Of a stretch of DNA of 64,000 nucleotides, positions 13,401 to 18,458 are shown one piece after another. The DNA lies in the NCBI GenBank assembly GCA_040765295.1, contig JAXGSB010000001.1, positions 62,001-126,000 on the forward strand, given 5' to 3'. The stretch's first letter is position 1. Every line of letters starts with the position of its first letter. The translations under genes were made by a program, and so were the position numbers. Under the pieces are notes generated by a model. That model was given only the letters and a program-made list of their open reading frames with translations, had not been told where the DNA came from and did not search any database. The stretch comes from Scatomorpha sp040765295. GTDB lineage: Bacteria > Bacillota > Clostridia > Oscillospirales > Oscillospiraceae.

Positions 13401-13529
13401 GCCCTTAATGCCGAAGCCTTCGGAGTAATCCGTGGTGATAAGCCCTGCCAGCACATCGATTGGCGCTATGCTCAAAAGCATCATAAATGTGAGCGTCAGA
13501 GCTATTATTTTTCGAAGCTTAATTTTCAT
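1..13529 (-). CDS. Giant multidomain surface adhesin, partial (C terminus outside window)
   Basis: The frame opens at an ATG at 13527-13529 behind GGAGGATATAAGTA and stays open to the left edge, giving 4,509 visible codons; I checked the phase at 12087, 10263, 8043, 5058, 1557 and 3. The N terminus is a signal peptide (MKIKLRKIIA, hydrophobic core, VLAG). Next come InlB/Listeria-Bacteroides-type repeats (GYTFSHW, ITLYAVW; about 13400-11040), nine Cna-B-type domains (about 11010-8080), about nineteen Spy0128/FctA-type pilin isopeptide domains (about 8060-1400) and three to four DUF11/DUF7507-like repeats (about 1400-1). Such domains form Lys-Asn or Lys-Asp crosslinks in Gram-positive pilins and adhesins, so a rigid stalk extending from the cell wall is inferred. 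The sortase signal and stop codon are not visible. The gene is probably transcribed separately from its upstream neighbour, because a terminator lies between them. Confidence 0.9.
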   Translation of the reverse strand, partial: MKIKLRKIIALTLTFMMLLSIAPIDVLAGLITTDYSEGFGIKGIVNPPVNTHTYTFVADGVTVDTQIVKDGEYLTEPQAPEKEGHRFAGWFVGSEQLQFGPSNPITVTQTEAITATARFEQIYYVFFMDSAGATGGNVFRTKSGTTGQQVSTGDVKLPIGSTHAVTGWYTNQNLTGSPVGENFTIGASDQQLWPKIEEGNYIYFISGEQGTYIEPQFVPPADVTQEPAAPTRPGYTFSHWSETEGGAAYTFGNTISSSITLYAVWTKNTNTPYTVIFWKQSVNDNKNLADSAKTYDFAEAVTRYGTTESMATPTTADGNKNYTGFHYNSGKSAPVVIEGDGSSTLNIYYDRNLLTLIFQGPYPYTEVGRMTGLYGQTLAQNGHTWPAGTIWREYTNGSTGPRLTFLDAFIFDDLGATQTTYPKDTLTLRDGGSESGNYYIRHYKQNLNGSWPADSEYANQNRTGTGTFTFTNKYTGFTVAWYRIGNGSWNATTPGSSRYYNRDLYVRHERNSYNLAFYNYNSTWKTENLKFESKLNSFYNDVPPRPAGMPTEFVFQGWYKDTAFTEPFNFLTETMPAASLMIYAKWSAPVLDAIIHLSMESGSTTVTFPLVYNEPLDPSILPTVKDSNGNVVWAGDPNNFITMPANREWIGWSTKVNGDYINFNFNTLLTQDIELYPYYVSTERYTVTYNSNGGTGTVVDNKNYAQGAYADVQPGAITPPDSDNQVFLGWTLEGDASGKIYVSNDRILIDGNKTLTAAFGPKLMVTLTYKPNEGDGSDQVFTFINNTSHTIIENPSYTRAGYQFIGWNTYPDGSGTTYKPGQTVIVDNTVPGSNVLYAHWEKLIPVTAYKDWNLPDPNIPRPTVWFTLYRDDVKVEGSTREVPAAATAAVTWQNMPKTDGNGHTYVYSVKETDADGNDYTPPSFTKTENGLFVENKYDYIDFTVTKVWAGDHLPEVKPAIQVQLQVSADGGPYVNTGAPATLTTATSHSWYNLPKQNSQGQNLSYRAIESAVPESYLVSYNHSADGKSTTITNTYQSVSFAVTKIWEDPNNMMQPGEEWPSIELQLYQNGVAYGPYIHVQAQSQGSDSFNHSWEGLPKFKEGGTDEADLTEHVYTARELVVPRNYAMTAVDTESESTITNSLRSDSLTGTKYWNGGPPTDPGASVTLQLYQAVEGQPPAYYWEPWGDPVPVSGPNWQHTWTGMPIQGVVGGQTVTFKYDVEEDVTTVPENYEYDAVSSASLYVTNTSQITSFTAQKLWEDGPRDHPDVTLYLERSSDGGGTWERVADTDYILKDSDLGTHTWTGLTRFAVWDADDLANRVEYIYRVQEEAVENYETTYPNYNTVHNQYVIPTRTIAISKIWSGGPTSDHVEPALTLWRRFPDDSTAPVAGTEYTLVKTGPSSSSPGNVNTTEYTFTYSGLASTDIDGNPLLYGFTEAPVAGYTTTYSNPYNLGGVIYALPGTEQEPSTITNSYEIPMTASLTATKQWVNGHTDQHVPVDLSLYRSVDYGATMEAVPGNPTPVATDNGSVISYAWSNLQRTDGDGIPYQFYFTEDAAALPEGYALSYSSSVTVGGTEYAPSGATAYNTYTPPKINVTAAKKWTNGPDSDHVVVPLTLHRKIEGGSLKPVAASYTVSPEGPTAEQFTYTWTGVDKTDINGNIYTYYFKENEVAGYTRAYEIEYENDYGLASTTDEPTSVTNTYIQPTGTVSGTKRWVFVHEDALPDVWMQLWRSTNPNAPEGEREKVPGIDTILINSSTPMVEDPDTYGTYLASFSWNDIQLKSPTGEDYYFFVKEVDADGNNYTPEFFTKVESGTHVQNTYLIIPAVYYTPPQFSKVLSGRELQAGEFEFELIQEFTDKHGNKTEILFETVANGADGSVPFSDIPISAMALFYTPTGYVREKIPADADKEPGMSYDAKSLIAHISVTDDGVHNGKLYVSVTYSGDLEFDSATNHGKFNNSYAASGELEGGVWATKKLAGRDLKANEFTYQLKDSEGAVLQTKKNAADGSISFDKIDFDQDDIGLNTFTITELVPDPAETGMDYDPMVLTFTVEVTDAGSGVLNVSAPTFPTDTEFNNTYTASGSFVPQVSKTLSGRDLKAEEFSFQLKNSDDVVIQTKKNDIDGNVTFDAISYTQADIGKTYTYTVNEVAPTENGITHDTMEVTITVTVADAGNGALTVTPSYSADTEFNNTYTASGSLAAGAWAKKELAGRELKADEFTFELRNSANTVIQTKKNAANGNISFDAIDYTQDDIGKTYTYTIKEVVPAEPETGMTYDPMTLTFTVAVTDAGNGVLTATPSYPADTVFNNTYAASGSFTPQVTKTLSGRELKADEFEFELKAGATVLQSKKNDIDGKVTFNAISYSQADIGKTFNYTITEKAPTESGMSHDTMTVTITVTVADAGNGNLTVTPSYSADTEFNNTYTASGSFTAQVTKALAGRTLTADEFEFELWNSANTVIQTKKNDIDGNVTFDAISYTQADIGKTYNYKITEKAPTEGGMTHDTMEVTVAVTVTDGGNGVLTVSPVYSADTEFNNTYAASGSFTPQVTKTLAGRTLKADEFSFELKNSDGDVLQTKQNAANGNVTFNAIAYTQADIDKTYSYTITEVAPTENGITYDTMVVTITVEVTDAGNGVLTVSPVYSADTEFNNTYTASGSLAAGAWAKKELAGRALKANEFEFELRNSANTVIQTKKNDIDGNITFDAIPYTQADIGKTYTYTIKEAVPATPETGMTYDDMTLTFTVAVTDAGNGVLTATPSYPADTVFNNSYVATGSFAPQASKALAGRTLKANEFEFELRDSDGVVLQTKKNALNGDIIFDEISYSQTDIGKTYTYTINEVIPNPGEAWMTYDTMEIEFTVKVTDAGNGNLTVTPSYPADTVFNNTYAASGSFTAQVTKALAGRALKADEFSFQLKNSDGDVLQTKQNAADGSITFDAIAYTQADIGETYTYTINEVVPTTPETGMTYDTMVITIPVTVTDGGGGVLIVTPSYPADKEFNNTYAASGSFTPQVTKTLSGRTLKANEFSFELKDSGGTLLQTKKNAANGSVIFDAIGYTQADIGETYTYTITEVAPSESGITYDTMVVTITVTVTDAGNGNLTVSPVYSDDTEFNNTYTASGSLAAGVWATKKLSGRTLKANEFEFELRNSANTVIQTKRNDVDGNISFDAISYTQADIGKTYTYTITEVKPYPAESGMTYDTMVLEFDVTVEDAGNGKLTVTPSYPADTEFNNSYVASGELKGGVWATKNLVGRELKANDFNFELKRQGSDTVIQTVANAADGKISFAAIPYTQADIGKTYTYTITEIDGGETGMTYDPMTLTFTVTVTDDGNGKLTATPAYPDDTEFNNTYVASGSLAAGAWATKALAGRELKANEFEFELRDSNDVLLQTKENAANGNVIFDAIPYTQADIGKTYTYRITEVVPTEPETGMTYDPMTLTFTVAVTDAGNGVLNVTPSYPADTEFNNTYAASGSFAAQVTKALSGRDLKADEFSFELKDSNGTLLQTKKNAANGNVVFDAINYTQADIGNTYTYRITEAVPATPEGGMTYDSMTVTVSVKVEDAGGGGLKVTPSYSADTEFNNSYAATGSFTPQVTKALAGRTLKADDFSFELKDSDGNVLQTKENAADGSVIFNAINYTQADIDKTYTYTIKEVVPATPETGMTYDTMEVTITVTVTDAGGGALNVSPVYSADTEFNNSYVASGELKSGAWATKVLTGRALTAGEFSFELKLKDSANVIQTKSNALDGSITFDAIPYTQADIGKTYTYTITEVKPYPAEGGMSYDTMVLEFDVTVEDAGNGKLTVTPSYPADTVFNNTYTASGELKSGAWATKVLTGRALTANEFSFELKLKGSSDVIQTKSNALDGSITFDAIPYTQADIGKTYTYTITEVDDGEGGMTYDPMTLEFDVTVEDAGGGKLTVTPSYPADTEFNNNYVATGSFTPQVTKALSGRALKADEFTFQLKDSKGDVLQTKKNAANGNVIFDAINYTQADIGKSYTYTINEIVPSPGEDGMAYDTRVLTVTVTVTDAGNGVLNVTPVYPAGTEFSNVFTPNPGMEISKNANKTKFTAVGEEIEYTVVVTNTGNIPLEDVTVSDTLFTLTDTMRVESKAVDGVLEVGETWTYEYTYTTVQLDMDAGKVANTAKATNPEFPDNDPENPPPTASLEIPGEQKIAMTVTKSADITSYSAVGEIISYTVKVKNTGNIAQTGVQFSDSLAGISTPVLTEGNQPGNNKLDVDETWTYTYTYAVTQDDLDAGSVKNLASVRSSQIPNPVTAEHEVPAEQNPAMTVKKTVDESEFTAVGEVLHYKVVIENTGNITLKNVVVTDSMVTLTNAMRTESVTPADGILQVGETWTYEYTYRTTQEDMDRGYVTNAIKATNPQLPDGDPNNPPPGDEETILGVQDPSASIDKVANIKNFAAPGTVTYTYTVRNTGNVTLTNVGIYDNKLGWVPLNKTTIEVGGSARGTVTYRVTQADIDRGGAIVNIATVTARQDIPLAQASETVTITQ
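1400..8060 (-). repeat. Array of about 19 Spy0128-type pilin isopeptide domains
   Basis: The period is about 345-350 bp (115 residues). The marker YTQADIGKTYTYTI is encoded near 1545, 1895, 2255, 2605, 2960, 3300, 3650, 4005, 4350, 4705, 5050, 5390, 5745, 6090, 6430, 6770 (QDDIG), 7120 and 7470 (diverged), with one more diverged copy near 7850. Each unit has a Lys in KxLxGRxL, a Glu in the EFxFxL strand and an Asn in FNNTY. These are the residues expected for the Lys-Glu-Asn triad of Spy0128-like domains. Two lead-in types occur: LAAGAWATKKL and FTPQVTKAL. Confidence 0.85.
8080..11010 (-). repeat. Array of nine Cna-B-type domains
   Basis: Nine successive units begin with a Lys-Trp strand: AYKDW, VTKVW, VTKIW, GTKYW, AQKLW, ISKIW, ATKQW, AAKKW and GTKRW, read from N to C terminus. 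Each is followed by a LQLYxxG-like strand, a SWxGLPK-like turn and a TNxY-like end strand. This is the collagen-binding B-domain pattern, in which a Lys from the first strand and an Asn in the last strand normally form an internal isopeptide bond. The spacing is about 300-350 bp. Confidence 0.8.
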
Positions 13530-13586
13530 TACTTATATCCTCCAGAGGTAAACAGCTTCTGCAGAAGCAATTCCAAAGTTCTTAAA

Positions 13587-13616
13587 ACAGCAAAAACAGC
13601 CGGACTCTCGTCCGGC
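13587..13616 (-). terminator. Rho-independent terminator after the Glu-rich secreted protein gene
   Basis: Perfect 7-bp stem GCCGGAC/GTCCGGC (13599-13605 with 13610-13616), loop of four bases, followed on the minus strand by TGTTTTTGCTGTTTT. It separates the 331-residue gene from the giant adhesin gene. Confidence 0.8.
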
Positions 13617-13626
13617 AGGGCGGGTA

Positions 13627-14622
13627 TTATTCGGCCTCAATGATATCCACCGCCACCCTGAACAGCCATTCAAGGTTTTGCAGGTCTATTATGAATGTAT
13701 ATGAGTCGCCTGTGACGTCTAGGTCGCGCCATTCTTCCTGAGCGCTGTATTTCACCTGCCAGCGAATCACGAAGTTAAGCCCCTCATAGCCCGAAAGCTC
13801 GGCATGAATGGTGATCTCATCGCCGATCTCGGGCGCCTCTTTCTCGCCCCAGGTGGCATAGAAGCTGATTTTCCTATCGGGGTTTGTGGCGTCGATCTCT
13901 TCTTTCAGAAGGATGCGGCGCTCTTCCTCCGTAAGCTCTTCAAGCTCGGGCTCTTCGTCCGCAGGCTCTTCAAGCTCGGGCTCTTCATCCGTAAGCTCCT
14001 CAAGCTCGGCCTCTTCGTCCAAAGATTTTCCGCTCTCGCCCTCTTCGGTCGCAGCTTCTTCCGCAGCAGCTTCTTCGCTCCCGCTTTCTTCTGCCGCAGG
14101 CTCCCCGTTCTCGCTTTCTTCTGCCGAAGGCTCCTCTGCCGCTTCCTCTGCTGCGGCCTCTTCGTCAGCAGGCTCTTCGTCAGCAGGCTCCTCAGCCTCC
14201 GCTTCTTCGGCCGGGGTCTCCTCTGCAGCGGGCTCTTCCGCCGCTCCCTGAGCTTCTCCCTCTTCCGAATCCGGCTCTTCCGCCTGCTCGGGCTCATAGC
14301 GCGGCATCAGATAAAGCGGCTCGGTAACCGGAGAATCGAACATATAGGCCTGTCCGGAATCTCCTTCAAGGCGGACATCCACCAGATACCAGTGCATAAA
14401 TCTCATCCCCTCAATTTCGGGGGCGCGGAGAGGCGGTACAAGATTGGCGCCCTCGGCAACTTCAACGCTGGCGAGGAGCTTTCCTTCCGGGGAAAAGAAG
14501 CAGCAGACATGTGTTGCAGCCGGCTGCGCCTTGGCTTCCAATGCGCCTCCCGCTGCTATAAGGGCAAAAATGCCTATGAATATCAAAGCAGCTAAAAGCA
14601 CGGACTTCGTTTTGTTTTTCAT
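13627..14622 (-). CDS. Secreted Glu/Ala-rich low-complexity protein
   Basis: 331 residues; ATG behind CGGGAGGATATCC. An N-terminal signal peptide (residues 1 to about 32, LLAALIFIGIFALIAAGG, ending AKA) leads into an InlB-repeat-like stretch (GMRFMHWYL, EPLYLMPRYE, about 60-110). From about 112 to 235 the protein is almost only Glu, Ala, Pro, Ser and Asp in degenerate blocks such as EEPADEEPADEE and EPELEELTDEE. A C-terminal globular part (about 240-331, ISFYATWGEKEAPEIGDEI, WQVKYSAQEEWRDLD) looks like another beta-sandwich. There is no LPXTG or lipobox. It lies directly upstream of the giant adhesin gene, so a role at the same surface is plausible but not shown. The function is unknown. The long plus-strand Ser-rich frame opposite it is a shadow of the acidic repeats. 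Confidence 0.85.
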   Translation of the reverse strand: MKNKTKSVLLAALIFIGIFALIAAGGALEAKAQPAATHVCCFFSPEGKLLASVEVAEGANLVPPLRAPEIEGMRFMHWYLVDVRLEGDSGQAYMFDSPVTEPLYLMPRYEPEQAEEPDSEEGEAQGAAEEPAAEETPAEEAEAEEPADEEPADEEAAAEEAAEEPSAEESENGEPAAEESGSEEAAAEEAATEEGESGKSLDEEAELEELTDEEPELEEPADEEPELEELTEEERRILLKEEIDATNPDRKISFYATWGEKEAPEIGDEITIHAELSGYEGLNFVIRWQVKYSAQEEWRDLDVTGDSYTFIIDLQNLEWLFRVAVDIIEAE

Positions 14623-14824
14623 GGATATCCTCCCGTTTTTGTCGAGTATGGTGAACTTCCGCTCAAAATGAACTTGGAGCGAATTTATATTGCATTATCT
14701 TATTAGACCTTAAAGCTCAGGATGTATCGAATTTAACTCTCTCAACACATCATAAAACTTATCGGCTTGCCGAGTGTTGGGCAAAAAAATAAGGTATTGC
14801 CTTTTTAAACACACAAGCCCTTGA

Positions 14825-14854
14825 ATTATAGCCTGTTTCTGGAAGTTATGTCAA
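14825..14854 (-). promoter_or_regulatory. Sigma-A promoter of the Glu-rich secreted protein gene
   Basis: On the minus strand a consensus TTGACA (14849-14854) and consensus TATAAT (14825-14830) are separated by 18 bp. The start point would be near 14818, leaving a leader of about 195 bases before the ATG at 14622. Confidence 0.75.
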
Positions 14855-15210
14855 TTAAAAAATCGGAAAATAATGCTACAAATCGTTAAAATACAGATTT
14901 AAATATATGCAATTATGTCACATTCGGTTACAGCCGCAATTTTTATTCACATATTCATGCATATTCCTGCCGCTTGTTAAAAGCTTCACATTTCCGCGGC
15001 TCCGCGCAGCAGCTTTTTCATTGATTTTTTAAAGGCGAACTTGCTGCTTTTTCTTCTTCTTTTTTTAAAAGTGGGGGAAGATAACCTGAAGAGCCGGATG
15101 GGATTGGCTCTCCATAAGAGACAATCTTCACTTTTACATTCTTTCAATGCCTTCCTTGTGTAAAGGAAGTCGATTTTCGGCTCAGAAAGGTTAAAAACCC
15201 TTAAAAAGAC
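14855..15210. other. Gene-free AT-rich intergenic stretch
   Basis: I see no coding frame with a ribosome site. It holds two small hairpins: GAGCCGGATGGGATTGGCTC near 15093-15112 and CTTCCTT/AAGGAAG near 15151-15169. The second resembles the other intergenic repeat remnants of this window, in which a GTGTAAGG-like loop sits between pyrimidine- and purine-rich arms. Confidence 0.5.
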
Positions 15211-15244
15211 ATAATTTTGGGGGTTGTATTCTACTACAACCCCC
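15211..15244 (-). terminator. Terminator of the parA-parB-serS operon
   Basis: Perfect 10-bp inverted repeat GGGGGTTGTA/TACAACCCCC (15219-15228 and 15235-15244, loop of 6) just after the serS stop. On the minus strand AAAATTATGTCTTTTT follows, so the U tract is imperfect. Confidence 0.65.
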
Positions 15245-15267
15245 GAGCTATTGTCAAGATTATTTAC

Positions 15268-16572
15268 TTACTTTTTGGGATGAATTTTCCGAATACCACC
15301 CATATATGGAGCCAAAACAGCCGGAATGTCCACGCTGCCGTCGGCGCAGAGATTGTTTTCCAAGAAGGCTATGAGCATTCTGGGCGGTGCCACAACGGTG
15401 TTGTTCAGCGTGTGCGCAAAGACGGTCTGCCTCTCCTCGTCCTTGTATCTTATGCCCAGTCTGCGGGCCTGCGCATCTCCGAGGTTGGAGCAGGAGCAGA
15501 CCTCGAAGTACTTTTCCTGCCTCGGGCTCCAGGCCTCGACGTCGCAGGAGCGCACCTTAAGGTCGGCCAAATCCCCCGAGCAGCACTCGAGCGTGCGGAC
15601 GGGGATGTCGAGATTTCTGAAAAGCTCAACGGAATACTGCCACATCTTCTCATACCAGCCGCAGCTCTCCTCGGGCTTGCAGATGACTATCATCTCCTGC
15701 TTTTCGAACTGATGTATCCTGTAGATGCCGCGTTCCTCAATGCCGTGCGCACCTTTTTCCTTGCGGAAGCAGGGGCTGTAGCTGGTGAGTTTAAGCGGCA
15801 GCTCTTCCTCGTCCAATATGTTATCCGTATAGCGGGCTATCATGGAGTGTTCGCTCGTGCCTATTAAAAAGAGGTCTTCGCCCTCTATCTTATACATCAT
15901 GGCGTCCATCTCTTCAAAGCTCATGACGCCTTCCACCATAGCGGAGCGAATCATAAAGGGCGGTATCACATAGCAGAAGCCCTTGTCTATCATAAAATCT
16001 CTGGCATAACTCAGCACAGCCGAGTGCAGGCGGGCTATATCGCCCTGAAGATAGTAAAAACCCTGCCCCGAAACCCTGCGCGCAGCATCGAGGTCTATGC
16101 CGCCGAAGCTCTCCATGATGTCTATGTGATAGGGAATCTCGAAATCGGGGACCAGCGGCTCGCCGAAGCGCTCGATCTCCACATTCTGGCTGTCGTCGCA
16201 GCCTATGGGAACCTGCTCGTCTATAATCTGGGGAATGCGGAGCATCACATCTCTGAGCTTCTCTTTCAGCGTGCTTTCACTCTCTTCCAGCGAGCAAAGC
16301 TCCTTCGCATCCTCCAAAACCCTGCATCTCAGTTCCTCGGCCTCTTTGAGCTTCTCGGGGTCCTTTTTGGCCATACCCATGAGCTTTCCGATCTCCTTTG
16401 AGAGGGCGTTTCTCTCGGCTCTGAGCTCACTGGCCTTGCTTATAGACTCCCTCAGCCGCTCGTCAAGGCATATTGCCTCGTCAACCAGCTCGAGTTTGTG
16501 GTCTTGAAACTTTTTTTTCAGATTCTCCTTTACTATTTCGGGATTTTCTCTTAAAAATCTGATATCCAGCAC
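15268..16572 (-). CDS. serS: Seryl-tRNA synthetase
   Basis: 434 residues, normal length for the family. It charges tRNA-Ser (and tRNA-Sec where present) with serine using ATP in the cytoplasm. The start is GTG at 16570-16572, one base after the parB stop, with GGGGGAAATAA as ribosome site inside the end of parB. Residues about 30-105 form the antiparallel coiled-coil tRNA-binding arm, rich in Glu, Lys and Leu. The class II core follows: the FYYLQGD strand, TSEH, motif 2 (FRKEKGAHG...RIHQFEKQEM) and motif 3 (SCSNLGDAQARRLGIRYK). It is the last gene of a parA-parB-serS operon and ends at a hairpin. The same adjacency of serS with the partition genes is common in Clostridia. Confidence 0.97.
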   Translation of the reverse strand: MLDIRFLRENPEIVKENLKKKFQDHKLELVDEAICLDERLRESISKASELRAERNALSKEIGKLMGMAKKDPEKLKEAEELRCRVLEDAKELCSLEESESTLKEKLRDVMLRIPQIIDEQVPIGCDDSQNVEIERFGEPLVPDFEIPYHIDIMESFGGIDLDAARRVSGQGFYYLQGDIARLHSAVLSYARDFMIDKGFCYVIPPFMIRSAMVEGVMSFEEMDAMMYKIEGEDLFLIGTSEHSMIARYTDNILDEEELPLKLTSYSPCFRKEKGAHGIEERGIYRIHQFEKQEMIVICKPEESCGWYEKMWQYSVELFRNLDIPVRTLECCSGDLADLKVRSCDVEAWSPRQEKYFEVCSCSNLGDAQARRLGIRYKDEERQTVFAHTLNNTVVAPPRMLIAFLENNLCADGSVDIPAVLAPYMGGIRKIHPKK

Positions 16573-16573
16573 C

Positions 16574-17467
16574 TTATTTCCCCCTGTTTCTTCTGCTGAG
16601 AGCTCTCAGCTCTTCTATAAGCCGCTCTCTGTCGTCGGCATCGTAGTATGTAAGTGTTATGCTTCCGCCTTTTCGGCTCTCTTTAAGCTTCACTTTTCTG
16701 CCCAGGCTCTCTTCGAGCCGATTTTCCACATCTCTTACGAGCAGGCGGCGAAGTTCCGATTCTTCGCTCTTCTTTTTCGGCGGCCGCATGAGCGCTTTTG
16801 CTCTCTCTTCTGTCTGCCGCACCGAGAGCCCCTTTTCGTCTATCTCATAGGCCAGCGCAAGCTGCCGCTCTTTCGGCTCGAGCGTAATAAGCGCTCTGGC
16901 GTGCCCCGGGCTTATTTTGCCGTCGCGCAGGAGCTTTTGTATCTCCTCCGGCAAATTCAGGAGCCTCAGCTTATTTGTTATCGCAGGCCTTGAAATACCC
17001 AGCTTTTTGGCAAGTTCTTCGTGGCTCAGCGCATATTCCTCACCGAGAGCCTTTATTGCCGAGGCCTCTTCGATGGCGTTTAAGTCCTTGCGCTGAATGT
17101 TTTCGACAATCGAGAGCTCTGCCGCCTTGGCATCGCTTGCCTCGATAACTCTAACGGGGACTTCACTGAGCCCGACGAGCTTTGCGGCTCTCCAGCGGCG
17201 TTCGCCCGCTATTATCTCATATATGCCCTCGCTAAACTCCCTGACTATTATGGGAGATATGAGCCCGTGCTCGCTTATCGAGGCGGCAAGCTCCGCTATA
17301 GACTCGCCGGCAAAGTCCTTTCTCGGCTGCGCCTTTCCCGGACTCAGCCTTTCTATAGGGACTTCCGAAACAGACCCGCGGCGCTTTTCAATCTCCTCGC
17401 TCCTATCGGTTTGAAATAAAGCGTCGAGCCCCTGCCCCAAACCCTTCTTTACCCTTGCCATAATCAT
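16574..17467 (-). CDS. parB: Chromosome-partitioning protein ParB (Spo0J)
   Basis: 297 residues (295 if the second Met at 17461 is used). It is a CTP-dependent DNA clamp that loads at parS, spreads, and recruits ParA and SMC. Seen: N-terminal VKKGLGQGLDALF ParA-contact peptide, the SPGKAQPRKDF box, CTP-binding GERRWRA motif (about residues 90-96), the ENIQRKDLNAIEEA segment, a helix-turn-helix (SHEELAKKLGISRPAITNKLRLLNL, about 145-170 in two halves) and a C-terminal dimerisation tail. Its first codons overlap the end of parA by 59-65 bp, so translation is probably coupled. Six parS or parS-like sites lie upstream between 18308 and 22244. Confidence 0.96.
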   Translation of the reverse strand: MIMARVKKGLGQGLDALFQTDRSEEIEKRRGSVSEVPIERLSPGKAQPRKDFAGESIAELAASISEHGLISPIIVREFSEGIYEIIAGERRWRAAKLVGLSEVPVRVIEASDAKAAELSIVENIQRKDLNAIEEASAIKALGEEYALSHEELAKKLGISRPAITNKLRLLNLPEEIQKLLRDGKISPGHARALITLEPKERQLALAYEIDEKGLSVRQTEERAKALMRPPKKKSEESELRRLLVRDVENRLEESLGRKVKLKESRKGGSITLTYYDADDRERLIEELRALSRRNRGK

Positions 17468-18215
17468 TCTCCCTCTTCAAAAATTCGTATGCCAATCTGA
17501 TATAGGCTATGGCGCCCTTCGACCAGCGGTCATATGCAATCACAGGCATTCCGTGTGACGGAGCCTCCGCTACTCTGACATTGCGTGGAATGTACTGTTT
17601 ATATACCTTTTGGGGGAAATGTTTTTCAATTTCTTCCGCAACTTGCGCCGAAAAGTTTGTCCTTGCATCGTACATTGTGAGTATAATGCCGTTTATCTCG
17701 AGCGCGGGATTAATACCCTTGCGTGTGAGTTCTATGGTGTACAAAAGGTCCGTGATTCCCTCGAGAGCGTAGTACTCGCACTGAACGGGGATAATCACCT
17801 CGTCTGCCGCCGCCAAGGCGTTTATCGTCAAAAGCTCCAGCGAGGGCGGGCAATCTATGAATATGAAGTCATACTCGTCTTTTATGAGCGAGAGCGCGGT
17901 TTTGAGCAGATATTCTCTGTGTTCAAGGTTTACAAGCTCAACTCCTCCGCCCGAAAGCTCTCTGTTCGAGGGCAGAAGGTCGCAATAGGGAGTTTTATGG
18001 ATTGCGGAAGCGATGGGTTCTCCCATAATGAGCACATCATAGAGGTTCGGCCGCGTCCATTTGTCCACGCCGAGACCGGAAGTTGCATTTCCTTGCGGAT
18101 CACAGTCGCAGACCAGCACTTTTTTCCTTTTACCGATTACCGCAGCAAGATTTACACAGCTTGTAGTCTTGCCGACACCGCCTTTTTGATTTGTAAAAGC
18201 TATAGTTTTGGCCAT
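17403..18215 (-). CDS. parA: Chromosome-partitioning ATPase ParA (Soj)
   Basis: 270 residues. The start is the ATG at 18213-18215 (MAKTIAFTNQKGG) because GGAGGCGAAA precedes it; the 24 residues that could be added upstream are not ParA-like. Seen: deviant Walker A KGGVGKTT (about 11-18), the CDCDPQGNAT Walker A' strand, and Walker B FIFIDCPPSL. Soj uses ATP-dependent dimerisation on nucleoid DNA to move ParB-parS complexes and also modulates DnaA. The gene is first in its operon, behind a consensus promoter. The last about 20 residues (YGKGKEGFGAGARR) are read from DNA that also encodes the ParB N terminus in another frame. Confidence 0.96.
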   Translation of the reverse strand: MAKTIAFTNQKGGVGKTTSCVNLAAVIGKRKKVLVCDCDPQGNATSGLGVDKWTRPNLYDVLIMGEPIASAIHKTPYCDLLPSNRELSGGGVELVNLEHREYLLKTALSLIKDEYDFIFIDCPPSLELLTINALAAADEVIIPVQCEYYALEGITDLLYTIELTRKGINPALEINGIILTMYDARTNFSAQVAEEIEKHFPQKVYKQYIPRNVRVAEAPSHGMPVIAYDRWSKGAIAYIRLAYEFLKRENDYGKGKEGFGAGARRFISNR

Positions 18216-18243
18216 TTTCGCCTCCGATAAGATTCTATCGATA

Positions 18244-18272
18244 ATTATATCAGCCGCAGAGCTCATATTCAA
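18244..18272 (-). promoter_or_regulatory. Sigma-A promoter of parA-parB-serS
   Basis: On the minus strand TTGAAT (18267-18272), a spacer of 17 bp and consensus TATAAT (18244-18249) lie about 30 bp upstream of the parA ATG. A parS-like site lies 36 bp further up, so autoregulation by ParB is possible. Confidence 0.8.
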
Positions 18273-18307
18273 GCGAAAATATCGCATAAAAGCCCCGTTT
18301 TAGGGTT

Positions 18308-18323
18308 TGTTTCATGTGAAACT
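18308..18323. other. parS: parS-like site 1
   Basis: TGTTTCATGTGAAACT, two mismatches to the consensus TGTTTCACGTGAAACA, directly upstream of the parA promoter. Confidence 0.6.
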
Positions 18324-18344
18324 TATAAAAGTCTATATCATTTG

Positions 18345-18360
18345 CGTTTCATGTGGAACG
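18345..18360. other. parS: Degenerate parS-like site 2
   Basis: CGTTTCATGTGGAACG has four mismatches to consensus. It is weak on its own, but sits between two better sites. Confidence 0.4.
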
Positions 18361-18378
18361 GAAAAAGAGAGCTCGCTA

Positions 18379-18394
18379 TGTTTCATGTGAAACC
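18379..18394. other. parS: parS-like site 3 inside a hairpin
   Basis: TGTTTCATGTGAAACC has two mismatches. It lies between arms GAGAGC (18367-18372) and GCTCTC (18398-18403), with A and T runs outside, so the same DNA could act as a transcription terminator. Confidence 0.6.
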
Positions 18395-18458
18395 GCGGCT
18401 CTCTTTTCTTAGAATTATAAAGAGTTTCAAAATATAAGAACCTTGCGATAATCCCTTG

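Noticed and set aside
13804..14595. Plus-strand frames (Phe/Leu-rich and Ser-rich) opposite the Glu-rich protein gene
   Set aside because: Mirror images of GAA/GAG/GCx repeats; the minus frame has a signal peptide, ribosome site, promoter and terminator.
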